DNA of 64,000 nucleotides from Nematostella vectensis (Eukaryota; Cnidaria; Anthozoa; Actiniaria; Edwardsiidae), in NCBI RefSeq assembly GCF_932526225.1, contig NC_064048.1, positions 11,222,665 to 11,286,664 of the forward strand, in the 5' to 3' direction. This document shows positions 41,169 through 54,845 of the stretch, piece by piece. Each line of letters starts with the position of its first letter. The stretch's first letter is position 1. Both the position numbers and the translations under genes were made by a program. The notes under the pieces were generated by a model. It did not search any database and had not been told where the DNA came from. It saw nothing but the letters and a program-made list of their open reading frames with translations.

Positions 41169-42825
41169 GGCCATTGGCCTGGGATCGAACCCGGCCTAAA
41201 GAACAAAACGGAAACCATACATACGGATTACCCAATCGGTATGGCAGCACAAGGCTTTTACGGAAGGCTGTAAAGAACCCGAAGGCCCCAAGCACCGATA
41301 TTTCCGGCGAATATGCTGTACAACACTCTTGCAAGGTATTCCAACCCGCGCATTAATGGGGATGACAATAACCAGGATCCCAGGCCTGTAATACGGTTAC
41401 GCCACGCACAGCTTGCTGAGATAAAGGATGAAAAAAAATACAGGTCTATGTGGGCGTTTTGGGTCCCTTGGGGGCTCGCTATGTCGGCGTGGCATCGTAA
41501 CGCACGCGGGCGCATTGTCTTTTATTGTGTACAGAATGTCTCTGTCGTTTTTTGCTTTACTTTTAGTTTTGCTTTATTTTTATTATTATTTTTTTTAGTC
41601 TTTTTATTTGCAGTTCTATGTACAGTATTTGACCATAGCTATGATAACAATGTTTCAAAATTATTGTAACCAACTATTGTAACCAATTATCGTAAACCAA
41701 CTTGACTGCAAAACACTATTAGACATTTCTTTCATGTGACTGCGAAGTTGACATGTCAACATCTAGAGGGGCTTTACCCAACAAGGAATCATGGGGGACC
41801 ATGAAAGCACGGTGTCGCGGAAAATTTTCCTGCCCCATTTATCAGGAACATCTGTGCAGCCCATGCCCTTAGTTGGATGGGGTGCACAGGTGCTTTGGGT
41901 ATGGCCCTGTAGATGGCACAGTGACCACAAGATGTATCTGAATGAAACTGTATACTTATTTAAAATTTTAAAAACATGTGAGTGTTACTTACTTAGTTAC
42001 AGTAGTTCTATTGAATATTATTATTTACGTGTATAATTTAGATGAGTAATAAATACTTCTCATTTGTCTCGTAGAGCTCGTATCGTTCCTCCTAAATAAC
42101 AAACAAAATAATGTGTGTTATTATCTTGGTGCAAAGGAATCTACAGTAGTTTTGTAATCAAATAATTGTTTTACTATTAACACACTTGTTCTTTCAACCA
42201 GTTTGTTGGTCTCACAAATAGACTTTTAATAAACTTGCATCCCTCCCCTCTCCACTCATTAAAGGGGCAGCGTCATGGCACTGCGCATGTCTGGAGTCAG
42301 TGTTTCTTGTAGGCTTTCAATTGTCTACACACAGTTGAACTTTAATAGTTGTCAATGCTTTGTTAAAATAATATTCGATATTTTACTGAATGTTTATTGA
42401 AAGTTTGTGGGCATTTCCTTTGAATTCAAGTCTTCCACAGGTACCAAAGGCTCTTAGGTCAACATTAGAATTTGACTGAAATTCATTGTTTCCTGGCCGG
42501 AGAGCTATTGCAAAGCTCTTCATCACACTGCACTTTTAAGCATATTCTATGTATGCTTCTTTGTACAAAATGTACCCCTCCTAATAAAACATTAAAGATC
42601 ACATAACTTGTTTACTTCCTCGACTCTTTGCTTTTTATTTTTGTTCTCTTACTAGGAAAATATCGAATACAAATAATCAGTAAAGCTAGCAAGCTCATTT
42701 TGCTAGCTGTATATAATGCATATCAAGCCTGTATCTTTAGTATCCTGGATCAGGTAGACGAACCTATGTCACACCACTTTTTTGATGAGTATTATAAAAA
42801 AATACTAAAAAACGTTATCTTGAAC

Positions 42826-42857
<32 letters not shown>

Positions 42858-42873
42858 CATAGAGAAAAAAAAA
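41169..42873. repeat. Repeat unit 25
   Basis: Partner of unit 30: GAGATAAAGG (the usual in-frame TAG is AAG), AACAATGTTTC, GGCTTTACCC, TTCTATTG, GAAAGTTTG, CCACAGGTACC and TTTCCTGG. The lost stop opens a 118-codon frame at 41313-41669. Confidence 0.95.
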
Positions 42874-44579
42874 GGCCATTGGCCTGGGATCGAACCCGGC
42901 CTAAAGAACAAAACGGAAACCATACATACGGATTACCCAATCGGTATGGCAGCACAAGGCTTTTACGGAAGGCTGTAAAGAACCCAAAGGGACCAAGCAC
43001 CGATATTTCCGGCGAATATGCTGTACAACACTCTTGCAAGGTATTCCAACCCGCGCATTAATGCGGAGGACAATAACCAGGATCCCAGGCCTGTAATACG
43101 GTTACGCCACGCACAGCTCGCTGAGATATAGGATGAAAAAAAATACAGGTCTATGTGGGCGTTTTGGGTCCCTTGGGGGCTCGCTATGTCGGCGTGGCAT
43201 CGTAACGCACGCGGGCGCATTGTCTTTTATTGTGTACAGAATGTCTCTGTCGTTTTTTGCTTTACTTTTAGTTTTGCTTTATTTTTATTATTATTTTTTT
43301 TTAGTCTTTTTATTTGCAGTTCTATGTACAGTATTTGACCATAGCTATGATAACAATTTTTCAAAATTATTGTAACCAACTATTGTAACCAATTATCGTA
43401 AACCAACTTGACTGCAAAACACTATTAGACATTTCTTTCATGTGACTGCGAAGTTGACATGTCAACATCTAGAGGGGCTTCACCCAACAAGGAATCATGG
43501 GGGACCATGAAAGCACGGTGTCGCGGAAAATTTTCCTGCCCCATTTATCAGGAACATCTGTGCAGCCGATGCCCTTAGTTGGATGGGGTGCACAGGTGCT
43601 TTGGGTATGGCCCTGTAGATGGCACAGTGACCACAAGATGTATTTGAATGAAACTGTATACTTATTTAAAATTTTAAAAACATGTGAGTGTTACTTACTT
43701 AGTTACAGTAGTTCTTTTGAATATTATTATTTACGTGTATAATTTAGATGAGTAATAAATACTTCTCATTTGTCTCGTAGAGCTCGTATCGTTCCTCCTA
43801 AATAACAAACAAAATAATGTGTGTTATTATCTTGGTGCAAAGGAATCTACAGTAGTTTTGTAATCAAATAATTGTTTTACTATTAACACGCTTGTTCTTT
43901 CAACCAGTTTGTTGGTCTCACAAATAGACTTTTAATAAACTTGTATCCCTCCCCTCTCCACTCATTAAAGGGGCAGCGTCATGGCACTGCGCATGTCTGG
44001 AGTCAGTGTTTCTTGTAGGCTTTCAATTGTCTACACACAGTTGAACTTTAATAGTTGTCAATGCTTTGTTAAAATAATATTCGATATTTTACTGAATGTT
44101 CATTGACAGTTTGTGGGCGTTTCCTTTGAATTCATGTCTTCCACATGGACCAAAGGCTCTTAGGTCAACATTAGAATTTGACTGAAATTCATTGTGTCCT
44201 TGCCGGAGAGCTATTGCAAAGCTCTTCATCACACTGCACTTTTAAGCATATTCTATGTATGCTTCTTTGTACAAAATGTACCCCTCCTAATAAAACATTA
44301 AAGATCACATAACTTGTTTACTTCCTCGACTCTTTGCTTTTTATTTTTGTTCTCTTACTAGGAAAATATCGAATACAAATAATCAGTAAAGCTAGCAAGC
44401 TCATTTTGCTAGCTGTATATAATGCATATCAAGCCTGTATCTTTAGTATCCTGGATCAGGTAGACGAACCTATGTCACACCACTTTTTTGATGAGTATTA
44501 TAAAAAAAAATACTAAAAAACGTTATCTTGAACTGTGTAAAAAAAAAAAAAAAAAAAAAAACCATAGAGAAAAAAAAAA
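42874..44579. repeat. Repeat unit 26
   Basis: Front half CCCAAAGGGACC and TTAATGCGG, shared with units 31 and 35. Back half GTTCATTGAC/GGGCGTTTCC/GAATTCATGTC, shared with unit 21. The junction of the two five-unit blocks therefore lies inside this unit. Private GTATTTGAATG near 43641. Confidence 0.95.
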
Positions 44580-46236
44580 GGCCATTGGCCTGGGATCGAA
44601 CCCGGCCTAAAGAACAAAACGGAAACGATACATACGGATTACCCAATCGGTATGGCAGCACAAGGCTTTTACGGAAGGCTGTAAAGAACCCGAAGGCCCC
44701 AAGCACCGATATTTCCGGCGAATATGATGTACAACACTCTTGCAAGGTATTCCAACCCGCGCATTAATGGGGAGGACAATAACCAGGATCCCAGGCCTGT
44801 AATACGGTTACGCCACGCACAGCTCGCTGAGATATAGGATGAAAAAAAATACAGGTCTATGTGGGCGTTTTGGGTCCCTTGGGGGCTCGCTATGTCGGCG
44901 TGGCATCGTAACGCACGCGGGCGCATTGTCTTTTATTGTGTACAGAATGTCTCTGTCGTTTTTTGCTTTACTTTTAGTTTTGCTTTATTTTTATTATTAT
45001 TTTTTTTAGTCTTTTTATTTGCAGTTCTATGTACAGTATTTGACCATAGCTATGATAACAATTTTTCAAAATTATTGTAACCAACTATTGTAACCAATTA
45101 TCGTAAACCAACTTGACTGCAAAACACTATTAGACATTTCTTTCATGTGACTGCGAAGTTGACATGTCAACATCTAGAGGGGCTTCACCCAACAAGGAAT
45201 CATGGGGGACCATAAAAGCACGGTGTCGCGGAAAATTTTCCTGCCCCATTTATCAGGAACATCTGTGCAGCCGATGCCCTTAGTTGGATGGGGTGCACAG
45301 GTGCTTTGGGTATGGCCCTGTAGATGGCACAGTGACCACAAGATGTATCTGAATGAAACTGTATACTTATTTAAAATTTTAAAAACATGTGAGTGTTACT
45401 TACTTAGTTACAGTAGTTCTTTTGAATATTATTATTTACGTGTATAATTTAGATGAGTAATAAATACTTCTCATTTGTCTCGTAGAGCTCGTATCGTTCC
45501 TCCTAAATAACAAACAAAATAATGTGTGTTATTATCTTGGTGCAAAGGAATCTACAGTAGTTTTGTAATCAAATAATTGTTTTACTATTAACACACTTGT
45601 TCTTTCAACCAGTTTGTTGGTCTCACAAATAGACTTTTAATAAACTTGTATCCCTCCCCTCTCCACTCATTAAAGGGGCAGCGTCATGGCACTGCGCATG
45701 TCTGGAGTCAGTGTTTCTTGTAGGCTTTCAATTGTCTACACACAGTTGAACTTTAATAGTTGTCAATGCTTTGTTAAAATAATATTCGATATTTTACTGA
45801 ATGTTTATTGACAGTTTGTGGGCATTTCCTTTGAATTCAAGTCTTCCACAGGTACCAAAGGCTCTTAGGTCAACATTAGAATTTGACTGAAATTCATTGT
45901 GTCCTGGCCGGAGAGCTATTGCAAAGCTCTTCATCACACTGCACTTTTAAGCATATTCTATGTATGCTTCTTTGTACAAAATGTACCCCTCCTAATAAAA
46001 CATTAAAGATCACATAACTTGGTTACTTCCTCGACTCTTTGCTTTTTATTTTTGTTCTCTTACTAGGAAAATATCGAATACAAATAATCAGTAAAGCTAG
46101 CAAGCTCATTTTGCTAGCTGTATATAATGCATATCAAGCCTGTATCTTTAGTATCCTGGATCAGGTAGACGAACCTATGTCACACCACTTTTTTGATGAG
46201 TATTATAAAAAAATACTAAAAAACGTTATCTTGAAC

Positions 46237-46275
<39 letters not shown>

Positions 46276-46292
46276 ATAGAGAAAAAAAAAAA
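44580..46292. repeat. Repeat unit 27
   Basis: Partner of unit 22 (GAATATGATGTAC, CCACAGGTACC). Private GAAACGATAC near 44623 and CCATAAAAGC (Glu to Lys in the GWGA frame) near 45211. Confidence 0.95.
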
Positions 46293-47953
46293 GGCCATTG
46301 GCCTGGGATCGAACCCGGCCTAAAGAACAAAACGGAAACCATACATACGGATTACCCAATCGGTATGGCAGCACAAGGCTTTTACGGAAGGCTGTAAAGA
46401 ACCCGAAGGCCCCAAGCACCGATATTTCCGGCGAATATGCTGTACAACACTCTTGCAAGGTATTCCAACCCGCGCATTAATGGGGATGACAATAACCAGG
46501 ATCCCAGGCCTGTAATACGGTTACGCCACGCACAGCTCGCTGAGATATAGGATGAAAAAAAAATACAGGTCTATGTGGGCGTTTTGGGTCCCTTGGGGGC
46601 TCGCTATGTCGGCGTGGCATCGTAACGCACGCGGGCGCATTGTCTTTTATTGTGTACAGAATGTCTCTGTCGTTTTTTGCTTTACTTTTAGTTTTGCTTT
46701 ATTTTTATTATTATTTTTTTTTAGTCTTTTTATTTGCAGTTCTATGTACAGTATTTGACCATAGCTATGATAACAATTTTTCAAAATTATTGTAACCAAC
46801 TATTGTAACCAATTATCGTAAACCAACTTGACTGCAAAACACTATTAGACATTTCTTTCATGTGACTGCGAAGTTGACATGTCAACATCTAGAGGGGCTT
46901 CACCCAACAAGGAATCATGGGGGACCATGAAAGCACGGTGTCGCGGAAAATTTTCCTGCCCCATTTATCAGGAACATCTGTGCAGCCGATGCCCTTAGTT
47001 GGATGGGGTGCACAGGTGCTTTGGGTATGGCCCTGTAGATGGCACAGTGACCACAAGATGTATCTGAATGAAACTGTATACTTATTTAAAATTTTAAAAA
47101 ACATGTGAGTGTTACTTACTTAGTTACAGTAGTTCTTTTGAATATTATTATTTACGTGTATAATTTAGATGAGTAATAAATACTTCTCATTTGTCTCGTA
47201 GAGCTCGTATCGTTCCTCCTAAATAACAAACAAAATAATGTGTGTTATTATCTTGGTGCAAAGGAATCTACAGTAGTTTTGTAATTAAATATTTTTTTTT
47301 ACTTTTAACACGCTTGTTCTTTCAACCAGTTTGTTGGTCTCACAAATAGACTTTTAATAAACATGTATCCCTCCCCTCTCCACTCATTAAAGGGGCAGCG
47401 TCATGGCACTGCGCATGTCTGGAGTCAGTGTTTCTTGTAGGCTTTCAATTGTCTACACACAGTTGAACTTTAATAGTTGTCAATGCTTTGTTAAAATAAT
47501 ATTCGATATTTTACTGAATGTTTATTGACAGTTTGTGGGCATTTCCTTTGAATTCAAGTCTTCCACATGGACCAAAGGCTCTTAGGTCAACATTAGAATT
47601 TGACTGAAATTCATTGTGTCCTGGCCGGAGAGCTATTGCAAAGCTCTTCATCACACTGCACTTTTAAGCATATTCTATGTATGCTTCTTTGTACAAAATG
47701 TACCCCTCCTAATAAAACATTAAAGATCACATAACTTGTTTACTTCCTCGACTCTTTGCTTTTTATTTTTGTTCTCTTACTAGGAAAATATCGAATACAA
47801 ATAATCAGTAAAGCTAGCAAGCTCATTTTGCTAGCTGTATATAATGCATATCAAGCCTGTATGTTTAGTATCCTGGATCAGGTAGACGAACCTATGTCAC
47901 ACCACTTTTTTGATGAGTATTATAAAAAAATACTAAAAAACGTTATCTTGAAC

Positions 47954-47986
<33 letters not shown>

Positions 47987-48002
47987 CATAGAGAAAAAAA
48001 AA
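46293..48002. repeat. Repeat unit 28 (hybrid of 23-like and 24-like halves)
   Basis: Front half matches unit 23 (GGGGATGAC, A9 after GGATG, doubled T-to-Y frame pattern). Back half matches units 24 and 29 (extra A before CATGTGAG, GTAATTAAAT, AAACATGT, TGTATGTTTAG). The switch lies between about 46565 and 47095. Confidence 0.95.
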
Positions 48003-49661
48003 GGCCATTGGCCTGGGATCGAACCCGGCCTAAAGAACAAAACGGAAACCATACATACGGATTACCCAATCGGTATGGCAGCACAAGGCTTTTACGGAAG
48101 GCTGTAAAGAACCCGAAGGCCCCAAGCACCGATATTTCCGGCGAATATGCTGTACAACACTCTTGCAAGGTATTCCAACCCGCGCATTAATGGGGAGGAC
48201 AATAACCAGGATCCCAGGCCTGTAATACGGTTACGCCACGCACAGCTCGCTGAGATATAGGATGAAAAAAAATACAGGTCTATGTGGGCGTTTTGGGTCC
48301 CTTGGGGGCTCGCTATGTCGGCGTGGCATCGTAACGCACGCGGGCGCATTGTCTTTTATTGTGTACAGAATGTCTCTGTCGTTTTTTGCTTTACTTTTAG
48401 TTTTGCTTTATTTTTATTATTATTTTTTTTTAGTCTTTTTATTTGCAGTTCTATGTACAGTATTTGACCATAGCTATGATAACAATTTTTCAAAATTATT
48501 GTAACCAACTATTGTAACCAATTATCGTAAACCAACTTGACTGCAAAACACTATTAGACATTTCTTTCATGTGACTGCGAAGTTGACATGTCAACATCTA
48601 GAGGGGCTTCACCCAACAAGGAATCATGGGGGACCATGAAAGCACGGTGTCGCGGACAATTTTCCTGCCCCATTTATCAGGAACATCTGTGCAGCCGATG
48701 CCCTTAGTTGGATGGGGTGCACAGGTGCTTTGGGTATGGCCCTGTAGATGGCACAGTGACCACAAGATGTATCTGAATGAAACTGTATACTTATTTAAAA
48801 TTTTAAAAAACATGTGAGTGTTACTTACTTAGTTACAGTAGTTCTTTTGAATATTATTATTTACGTGTATAATTTAGATGAGTAATAAATACTTCTCATT
48901 TGTCTCGTAGAGCTCGTATCGTTCCTCCTAAATAACAAACAAAATAATGTGTGTTATTATCTTGGTGCAAAGGAATCTACAGTAGTTTTGTAATTAAATA
49001 ATTTTTTTACTTTTAACACGCTTGTTCTTTCAACCAGTTTGTTGGTCTCACAAATAGACTTTTAATAAACATGTATCCCTCCCCTCTCCACTCATTAAAG
49101 GGGCAGCGTCATGGCACTGCGCATGTCTGGAGTCAGTGTTTCTTGTAGGCTTTCAATTGTCTACACACAGTTGAACTTTAATAGTTGTCAATGCTTTGTT
49201 AAAATAATATTCGATATTTTACTGAATGTTTATTGACAGTTTGTGGGCATTTCCTTTGAATTCAAGTCTTCCACATGGACCAAAGGCTCTTAGGTCAACA
49301 TTAGAATTTGACTGAAATTCATTGTGTCCTGGCCGGAGAGCTATTGCAAAGCTCTTCATCACACTGCACTTTTAAGCATATTCTATGTATGCTTCTTTGT
49401 ACAAAATGTACCCCTCCTAATAAAACATTAAAGATCACATAACTTGTTTACTTCCTCGACTCTTTGCTTTTTATTTTTGTTCTCTTACTAGGAAAATATC
49501 GAATACAAATAATCAGTAAAGCTAGCAAGCTCATTTTGCTAGCTGTATATAATGCATATCAAGCCTGTATGTTTAGTATCCTGGATCAGGTTGACGAACC
49601 TATGTCACACCACTTTTTTGATGAGTATTATAAAAAAATACTAAAAAACGTTATCTTGAAC

Positions 49662-49694
<33 letters not shown>

Positions 49695-49710
49695 CATAGA
49701 GAAAAAAAAA
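48003..49710. repeat. Repeat unit 29
   Basis: Partner of unit 24 and near-copy of the back half of unit 28. Private CGGACAATTTTCC (Lys to Thr) near 48654 and GGTTGACG near 49589. Confidence 0.95.
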
Positions 49711-51367
49711 GGCCATTGGCCTGGGATCGAACCCGGCCTAAAGAACAAAACGGAAACCATACATACGGATTACCCAATCGGTATGGCAGCACAAGGCTTT
49801 TACGGAAGGCTGTAAAGAACCCGAAGGCCCCAAGCACCGATATTTCCGGCGAATATGCTGTACAACACTCTTGCAAGGTATTCCAACCCGCGCATTAATG
49901 GGGATGACAATAACCAGGATCCCAGGCCTGTAATACGGTTACGCCACGCACAGCTCGCTGAGATAAAGGATGAAAAAAAATACAGGTCTATGTGGGCGTT
50001 TTGGGTCCCTTGGGGGCTCGCTATGTCGGCGTGGCATCGTAACGCACGCGGGCGCATTGTCTTTTATTGTGTACAGAATGTCTCTGTCGTTTTTTGCTTT
50101 ACTTTTAGTTTTGCTTTATTTTTATTATTATTTTTTTTAGTCTTTTTATTTGCAGTTCTATGTACAGTATTTGACCATAGCTATGATAACAATGTTTCAA
50201 AATTATTGTAACCAACTATTGTAACCAATTATCGTAAACCAACTTGACTGCAAAACACTATTAGACATTTCTTTCATGTGACTGCGAAGTTGACATGTCA
50301 ACATCTAGAGGGGCTTTACCCAACAAGGAATCATGGGGGACCATGAAAGCACGGTGTCGCGGAAAATTTTCCTGCCCCATTTATCAGGAACATCTGTGCA
50401 GCCCATGCCCTTAGTTGGATGGGGTGCACAGGTGCTTTGGGTATGGCCCTGTAGATGGCACAGTGACCACAAGATGTATCTGAATGAAACTGTATACTTA
50501 TTTAAAATTTTAAAAACATGTGAGTGTTACTTACTTAGTTACAGTAGTTCTATTGAATATTATTATTTACGTGTATAATTTAGATGAGTAATAAATACTT
50601 CTCATTTGTCTCGTAGAGCTCGTATCGTTCCTCCTAAATAACAAACAAAATAATGTGTGTTATTATCTTGGTGCAAAGGAATCTACAGTAGTTTTGTAAT
50701 CAAATAATTGTTTTACTATTAACACACTTGTTCTTTCAACCAGTTTGTTGGTCTCACAAATAGACTTTTAATAAACTTGTATCCCTCCCCTCTCCACTCA
50801 TTAAAGGGGCAGCGTCATGGCACTGCGCATGTCTGGAGTCAGTGTTTCTTGTAGGCTTTCAATTGTCTACACACAGTTGAAATTTAATAGTTGTCAATGC
50901 TTTGTTAAAATAATATTCGATATTTTACTGAATGTTTATTGAAAGTTTGTGGGCATTTCCTTTGAATTCAAGTCTTCCACAGGTACCAAAGGCTCTTAGG
51001 TCAACATTAGAATTTGACTGAAATTCATTGTTTCCTGGCCGGAGAGCTATTGCAAAGCTCTTCATCACACTGCACTTTTAAGCATATTCTATGTATGCTT
51101 CTTTGTACAAAATGTACCCCTCCTAATAAAACATTAAAGATCACATAACTTGTTTACTTCCTCGACTCTTTGCTTTTTATTTTTGTTCTCTTACTAGGAA
51201 AATATCGAATACAAATAATCAGTAAAGCTAGCAAGCTCATTTTGCTAGCTGTATATAATGCATATCAAGCCTGTATATTTAGTATCCTGGATCAGGTAGA
51301 CGAACCTATGTCACACCACTTTTTTGATGAGTATTATAAAAAAATACTAAAAAACGTTATCTTGAAC

Positions 51368-51401
<34 letters not shown>

Positions 51402-51417
51402 CATAGAGAAAAAAAAA
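49711..51417. repeat. Repeat unit 30
   Basis: Partner of unit 25 at every listed marker, including the open 118-codon frame at 49855-50211. Private GAAATTTAAT near 50879 and TGTATATTTAG near 51273. Confidence 0.95.
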
Positions 51418-53075
51418 GGCCATTGGCCTGGGATCGAACCCGGCCTAAAGAACAAAACGGAAACCATACATACGGATTACCCAATCGGTATGGCAGCACA
51501 AGGCTTTTACGGAAGGCTGTAAAGAACCCAAAGGGACCAAGCACCGATATTTCCGGCGAATATGCTGTACAACACTCTTGCAAGGTATTCCAACCCGCGC
51601 ATTAATGCGGAGGACAATAACCAGGATCCCAGGCCTGTAATACGGTTACGCCACGCACAGCTCGCTGAGATATAGGATGAAAAAAAATACAGGTCTATGT
51701 GGGCGTTTTGGGTCCCTTGGGGGCTCGCTATGTCGGCGTGGCATCGTAACGCACGCGGGCGCATTGTCTTTTATTGTGTACAGAATGTCTCTGTCGTTTT
51801 TTGCTTTACTTTTAGTTTTGCTTTATTTTTATTATTATTTTTTTTTAGTCTTTTTATTTGCAGTTCTATGTACAGTATTTGACCATAGCTATGATAACAA
51901 TTTTTCAAAATTATTGTAACCAACTATTGTAACCAATTATCGTAAACCAACTTGACTGCAAAACACTATTAGACATTTCTTTCATGTGACTGCGAAGTTG
52001 ACATGTCAACATCTAGAGGGGCTTCACCCAACAAGGAATCATGGGGGACCATGAAAGCACGGTGTCGCGGAAAATTTTCCTGCCCCATTTATCAGGAACA
52101 TCTGTGCAGCCGATGCCCTTAGTTGGATGGGGTGCACAGGTGCTTTGGGTATGGCCCTGTAGATGGCACAGTGACCACAAGATGTATCTGAATGAAACTG
52201 TATACTTATTTAAAATTTTAAAAACATGTGAGTGTTACTTACTTAGTTACAGTATTTCTTTTGAATATTATTATTTACGTGTATAATTTAGATGAGTAAT
52301 AAATACTTCTCATTTGTCTCGTAGAGCTCGTATCGTTCCTCCTAAATAACAAACAAAATAATGTGTGTTATTATCTTGGTGCAAAGGAATCTACAGTAGT
52401 TTTGTAATCAAATAATTGTTTTACTATTAACACGCTTGTTCTTTCAACCAGTTTGTTGGTCTCACAAATAGACTTTTAATAAACTTGTATCCCTCCCCTC
52501 TCCACTCATTAAAGGGGCAGCGTCATGGCACTGCGCATGTCTGGAGTCAGTGTTTCTTGTAGGCTTTCAATTGTCTACACACAGTTGAACTTTAATAGTT
52601 GTCAATGCTTTGTTAAAATAATATTCGATATTTTACTGAATGTTTATTGACAGTTTGTGGGCATTTCCTTTGAATTCAAGTCTTCCACATGGACCAAAGG
52701 CTCTTAGGTCAACATTAGAATTTGACTGAAATTCATTGTGTCCTGGCCGGAGAGCTATTGCAAAGCTCTTCATCACACTGCACTTTTAAGCATATTCTAT
52801 GTATGCTTCTTTGTACAAAATGTACCCCTCCTAATAAAACATTAAAGATCACATAACTTGTTTACTTCCTCGACTCTTTGCTTTTTATTTTTGTTCTCTT
52901 ACTAGGAAAATATCGAATACAAATAATCAGTAAAGCTAGCAAGCTCATTTTGCTAGCTGTATATAATGCATATCAAGCCTGTATCTTTAGTATCCTGGAT
53001 CAGGTAGACGAACCTATGTCACACCACTTTTTTGATGAGTATTATAAAAAAATACTAAAAAACGTTATCTTGAAC

Positions 53076-53108
<33 letters not shown>

Positions 53109-53124
53109 CATAGAGAAAAAAAAA
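51418..53124. repeat. Repeat unit 31
   Basis: Front half CCCAAAGGGACC/TTAATGCGG like units 26 and 35. ACAGTATTTC near 52251 (Ser to Ile in the GWGA frame) is shared with unit 36. The right edge of the five-unit duplication falls in this unit. Confidence 0.95.
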
Positions 53125-54782
53125 GGCCATTGGCCTGGGATCGAACCCGGCCTAAAGAACAAAACGGAAACCATACATACGGATTACCCAATCGGTATGG
53201 CAGCACAAGGCTTTTACGGAAGGCTGTAAAGAACCCGAAGGCCCCAAGCACCGATATTTCCGGCGAATATGCTGTACAACACTCTTGCAAGGTATTCCAA
53301 CCCGCGCATTAATGGGGATGACAATAACCAGGATCCCAGGCCTGTAATACGGTTACGCCACGCACAGCTCGCTGAGATATAGGATGAAAAAAAATACAGG
53401 TCTATGTGGGCGTTTTGGGTCCCTTGGGGGCTCGCTATGTCGGCGTGGCATCGTAACGCACGCGGGCGCATTGTCTTTTATTGTGTACAGAATGTCTCTG
53501 TCGTTTTTTGCTGTACTTTTAGTTTTGCTTTATTTTTATTATTATTTTTTTTTAGTCTTTTTATTTGCAGTTCTATGTACAGTATTTGACCATAGCTATG
53601 ATAACAATGTTTCAAAATTATTGTAACCAACTATTGTAACCAATTATCGTAAACCAACTTGACTGCAAAACACTATTAGACATTTCTTTCATGTGACTGC
53701 GAAGTTGACATGTCAATATCTAGAGGAGCTTTACCCAACAAGGAATCATGGGGGACCATGAAAGCACGGTGTCGCGGAAAATTTTCCTGCCCCATTTATC
53801 AGGAACATCTGTGCAGCCCATGCCCTTAGTTGGATGGGGTGCACAGGTGCTTTGGGTATGGCCCTGTAGATGGCACAGTGACCACAAGATGTATCTGAAT
53901 GAAACTGTATACTTATTTAAAATTTTAAAAACATGTGAGTGTTACTTACTTAGTTACAGTAGTTCTTTTGAATATTATTATTTACGTGTATAATTTAGAT
54001 GAGTAATAAATACTTCTCATTTGTCTCGTAGAGCTCGTATCGTTCCTCCTAAATAACAAACAAAATAATGTGTGTTATTATCTTGGTGCAAAGGAATCTA
54101 CAGTAGTTTTGTAATCAAATAATTGTTTTACTATTAACACGCTTGTTCTTTCAACCAGTTTGTTGGTCTCACAAATAGACTTTTAATAAACTTGTATCCC
54201 TCCCCTCTCCACTCATTAAAGGGGCAGCGTCATGGCACTGCGCATGTCTGGAGTCAGTGTTTCTTGTAGGCTTTCAATTGTCTACACACAGTTGAACTTT
54301 AATAGTTGTCAATGCTTTGTTAAAATAATATTCGATATTTTACTGAATGTTTATTGACAGTTTGTGGGCATTTCCTTTGAATTCAAGTCTTCCACATGGA
54401 CCAAAGGCTCTTAGGTCAACATTAGAATTTGACTGAAATTCATTGTGTCCTGGCCGGAGAGCTATTGCAAAGCTCTTCATCACACTGCACTTTTAAGCAT
54501 ATTCTATGTATGCTTCTTTGTACAAAATGTACCCCTCCTAATAAAAAATTAAAGATCACATAACTTGTTTACTTCCTCGACTCTTTGCTTTTTATTTTTG
54601 TTCTCTTACTAGGAAAATATCGAATACAAATAATCAGTAAAGCTAGCAAGCTCATTTTGCTAGCTGTATATAATGCATATCAAGCCTGTATCTTTAGTAT
54701 CCTGGATCAGGTAGACGAACCTATGTCACACCACTTTTTTGATGAGTATTATAAAAAAATACTAAAAAACGTTATCTTGAAC

Positions 54783-54818
<36 letters not shown>

Positions 54819-54833
54819 ATAGAGAAAAAAAAA
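53125..54833. repeat. Repeat unit 32
   Basis: Near-identical to unit 33 (GGGGATGAC, AACAATGTTTC, GAGGAGCTTTACCC, CAGCCCATG). Private GTCAATATC near 53713 and TAATAAAAAATT near 54540. Confidence 0.95.
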
Positions 54834-54844
54834 GGCCATTGGCC
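54825..54844 (-). terminator. GGCC hairpin plus T9, candidate Pol III terminator
   Basis: On the minus strand GGCCAATGGCC is followed at once by nine T, then CTCTATG and a second T tract of about 30. Pol III ends at runs of four or more T. The run is A-rich on the plus strand in every unit; unit 10 breaks the hairpin (TTCC) and unit 35's end interrupts the run. Confidence 0.45.
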
Positions 54845-54845
54845 T

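Larger units (their letters stand above)
35551..44097. repeat. Five-unit higher-order block, copy A
   Basis: Runs from late unit 21 to late unit 26. Its units share diagnostic variants one-to-one with those 8.54-8.55 kb downstream: 21 tail/26 tail, 22/27, 23/28 (front), 24/29, 25/30 and 26/31 (front). The start is approximate; the true left edge lies between about 34932 and 35551. Confidence 0.8.
44098..52640. repeat. Five-unit higher-order block, copy B
   Basis: Tandem copy of the preceding block at an offset of about 8545 bp. The right edge is uncertain (between about 51606 and 52640): unit 31 has the front-half markers of unit 26 but lacks the GTTCATTGAC tail. Unit 28 inside this copy has a 24/29-type back half. 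Confidence 0.75.

Noticed and set aside
54797-54833. Poly(A) tail of a processed retrocopy inserted in the unit
   Set aside because: There is no AATAAA within the usual distance upstream, no target-site duplication and no recognisable gene body. It is equally explained as the complement of a Pol III T-rich end.
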